From NCBI RefSeq assembly GCF_015558675.1, contig NZ_JADMOL010000001.1, positions 432,364 through 496,363 on the forward strand: a stretch of 64,000 bases of DNA, written 5' to 3'. The stretch comes from Paenibacillus sp. 1001270B_150601_E10 (lineage in GTDB: Bacteria > Bacillota > Bacilli > Paenibacillales > Paenibacillaceae). The translations under genes and the position numbers were made by a program. Below the pieces are notes generated by a model. It was not told where the DNA came from. It saw nothing but the letters and a program-made list of their open reading frames with translations, and ran no database searches. Of the stretch, positions 62,855-64,000 are shown in pieces (position 1 is the stretch's first letter; each line of letters begins with the position of its first letter).

Positions 62855-62986
62855 CTAAGATTTTGGATCCTCCTCGTCCTGCTCCCATTTTCTTGAATAG
62901 GCTTTGTTCGTAATCCAGAACGTTGGCCATGCAATTGCAATCACAATAACAGCGGATGCAATCCAAACCCATGTAGGAACCTCCAT
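62855..62986 (-). CDS. Small single-helix membrane protein (43 aa)
   Basis: MEVPTWVWIASAVIVIAIAW, then a short charged C-terminal tail YSRKWEQDEEDPKS. AAGGAGGATTTATAG is an excellent ribosome site. One transmembrane helix with the charged tail inside the cell is expected. No family recognised; the strong start signal makes it likely real. Confidence 0.65.
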   Translation of the reverse strand: MEVPTWVWIASAVIVIAIAWPTFWITNKAYSRKWEQDEEDPKS

Positions 62987-63129
62987 CTATAAATCCTCCT
63001 TATACATTGCGTTTTCTCCTAATAATATACAATTGAATTTCCCTATCATCATAGTACACCGCATCTTCACTAGCAATGTCCATTTCATGACGATTGTTCA
63101 AACTTTAACTATTGCGAGCCGTTCTTAGA

Positions 63130-63170
63130 AAATGAAAGCTGCCGGGCATGTGCCCGACAGCTTCATCAGA
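63130..63170 (-). terminator. Terminator after the DNRLRE-protein gene
   Basis: Minus strand GAAGCTGTCGGGCA CA TGCCCGGCAGCTTTC, a strong stem, 16 bases after the stop at 63186. Confidence 0.8.
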
Positions 63171-63185
63171 AAATTTGAAATAAGG

Positions 63186-64000
63186 CTATTCAATCAACAG
63201 CATCGGCCGCTTCGTAGGATCACTATCTTCCTTCGATCCATAGATCATCCAGCCAAGAGAGCCATAATTCTGCAGCTGATCCAGCTGAATGGACCAATGA
63301 CGGTTCCCGGCCAATGCAGCTTGCACAGCTTGAGTAACATCAACAAGAATCTCTTTGCCTGCTTCTGGTACGACGTAAGTCTGAATCAAACTGGAAGAAG
63401 CCGGCTTGTTGTTCCATGTTACGCTTGCCTCCTTCCAGCTGACGTCCTCAACCGAGTAGATTGCTCCGGTTGTATGGGTCATGCCAATGCTCTTCGGCAC
63501 GAGACGAAGCTTAGCGCTTGTGATCGTATTTGGAAGCGAGTCTAGATTGAATTGCAAAAACGATGCGCGCCGATACCCGGAGTTGCTGTCATTTTTAACC
63601 ACTAAATCAGGCGATGAACCATAGTTCGCATTTGCATAGGAGCCATTGCGAACATAGGCATCCTCGGTTGGACTCAATAAATAGGATTCTTTTTCTAGAA
63701 TAAGCAATGGTCGATATGAAATGTTCTCATGTTCACGAGAGGCATACGTAACATCTCCCTTTTGCCCTTGATTCGTAGGTGCTGTGATGCGGAATGAGAG
63801 CGTCTTGTTCGTTGACAGCGCCTCGTAAACGGAGCTGGTTACATCAACTTCAACAGGCGTCAGTGCAGCAGGAGCAGTCCAGGAGGCGATCACTTCTTCC
63901 ACAGCAGGCTGATTGTTCCATGTCATCATCGTCTCGTTCCATGATTGGCTGCGGATAATCTCAGCCTGCTGCTTAATGCCGCTCTGGCCGACGCCAACTG
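63186..64000 (-). CDS. DNRLRE-domain exoprotein, C-terminal part (runs off right edge)
   Basis: At least 271 residues; the 5' end is beyond the window. It contains one partial and one complete DNRLRE-type beta-sandwich module: TWNNQPAVEEVIASW ... VDVTSSVYEAL, then SPTEDAYVRNGSYANANYGS ... SVTWNNKPASSSLI ... VDVTQAVQAALAG. These modules (CBM96-like) are found at the C-termini of secreted polysaccharide-degrading enzymes and surface proteins, and fold like alginate-binding domains. The catalytic part, if any, lies outside. Confidence 0.82.
   Translation of the reverse strand, partial: VGVGQSGIKQQAEIIRSQSWNETMMTWNNQPAVEEVIASWTAPAALTPVEVDVTSSVYEALSTNKTLSFRITAPTNQGQKGDVTYASREHENISYRPLLILEKESYLLSPTEDAYVRNGSYANANYGSSPDLVVKNDSNSGYRRASFLQFNLDSLPNTITSAKLRLVPKSIGMTHTTGAIYSVEDVSWKEASVTWNNKPASSSLIQTYVVPEAGKEILVDVTQAVQAALAGNRHWSIQLDQLQNYGSLGWMIYGSKEDSDPTKRPMLLIE

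Noticed and set aside
1..64000. CRISPR arrays, tRNA or rRNA genes, defence systems
   Set aside because: No regularly spaced repeats of CRISPR length, no cloverleaf-like or rRNA-like sequence and no recognisable defence proteins were seen; the TTTATCA array is too short and too tightly spaced for CRISPR.

Overview
The window looks like chromosome of a Bacillota bacterium, most probably Paenibacillus or a close relative. Reasons: moderate-GC coding with strong GGAGG-type ribosome sites and frequent GTG/TTG starts; several copies of the LplB/YtcP-type sugar ABC importer paired with YesM/YesN two-component regulators; copper-amine-oxidase-N 'stalk' proteins; HelD, TerC with a yybP-ykoY riboswitch, RocA/PutB, DUF1836 and DUF3886 proteins. 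No rRNA, tRNA or CRISPR array was seen.

Layout. 1-0.5 kb: 3' end of an NhaC-type antiporter. 0.6-4.4 kb: operon for unsaturated uronic acid use (kduI, a DeoR regulator, kduD, GH88 glucuronyl hydrolase) behind a promoter overlapped by helically phased TGAACAT repeats. 4.4-11 kb: AraC regulator, riboswitch-controlled terC, fused msrAB, an IS3-family (IS150-like) element sitting inside the msrAB terminator, a membrane protein, and a DegV protein. 11.2-27.2 kb, all on the minus strand: YesM/YesN, a GH2 beta-mannosidase, two closely similar permease-pair/binding-protein importers and a third, separately placed binding protein. 27.5-34 kb: deoD, vanW-like, helD, a KinB-like kinase and a stalk protein. 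34-40.6 kb: proline catabolism (rocA, proline dehydrogenase) with a degenerate enhancer-binding-type regulator and a PucR/PutR-like regulator. 40.8-45 kb: YjdI/YjdJ-like pair, CorC/HlyC membrane protein, DUF1836 protein. 45-47.5 kb: collapsed prophage. 47.6-51.7 kb: peptide MFS transporter, alkaline-phosphatase-superfamily enzyme, nucleoside transporter, DUF3886 protein. 51.8-61.8 kb: second complete sugar regulon (YesN, YesM, two permeases, binding protein, clan GH-D-like glycosidase, sugar phosphate isomerase/epimerase). 61.9-64 kb: small membrane proteins, a deacylase/carboxypeptidase-fold enzyme and the C-terminal part of a DNRLRE-repeat exoprotein.

How it works together: three carbohydrate modules dominate. 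Each sugar importer lacks its own ATPase, so a shared MsmX-type ATPase encoded elsewhere is implied. Two of the three modules lie next to a YesMN pair. A 32-bp box conserved (27/32) upstream of both mannoside-type permease operons, followed in one case by a perfect cre match, is a good candidate for the YesN plus CcpA control region. The three paralogous binding-protein genes also share a small inverted-repeat leader. The most unusual non-coding signals are these two conserved elements, the five TTTATCA repeats at 10-bp phase next to the prophage remnant, the single deletion junction joining integrase and holin fragments, and the IS inside a terminator hairpin.
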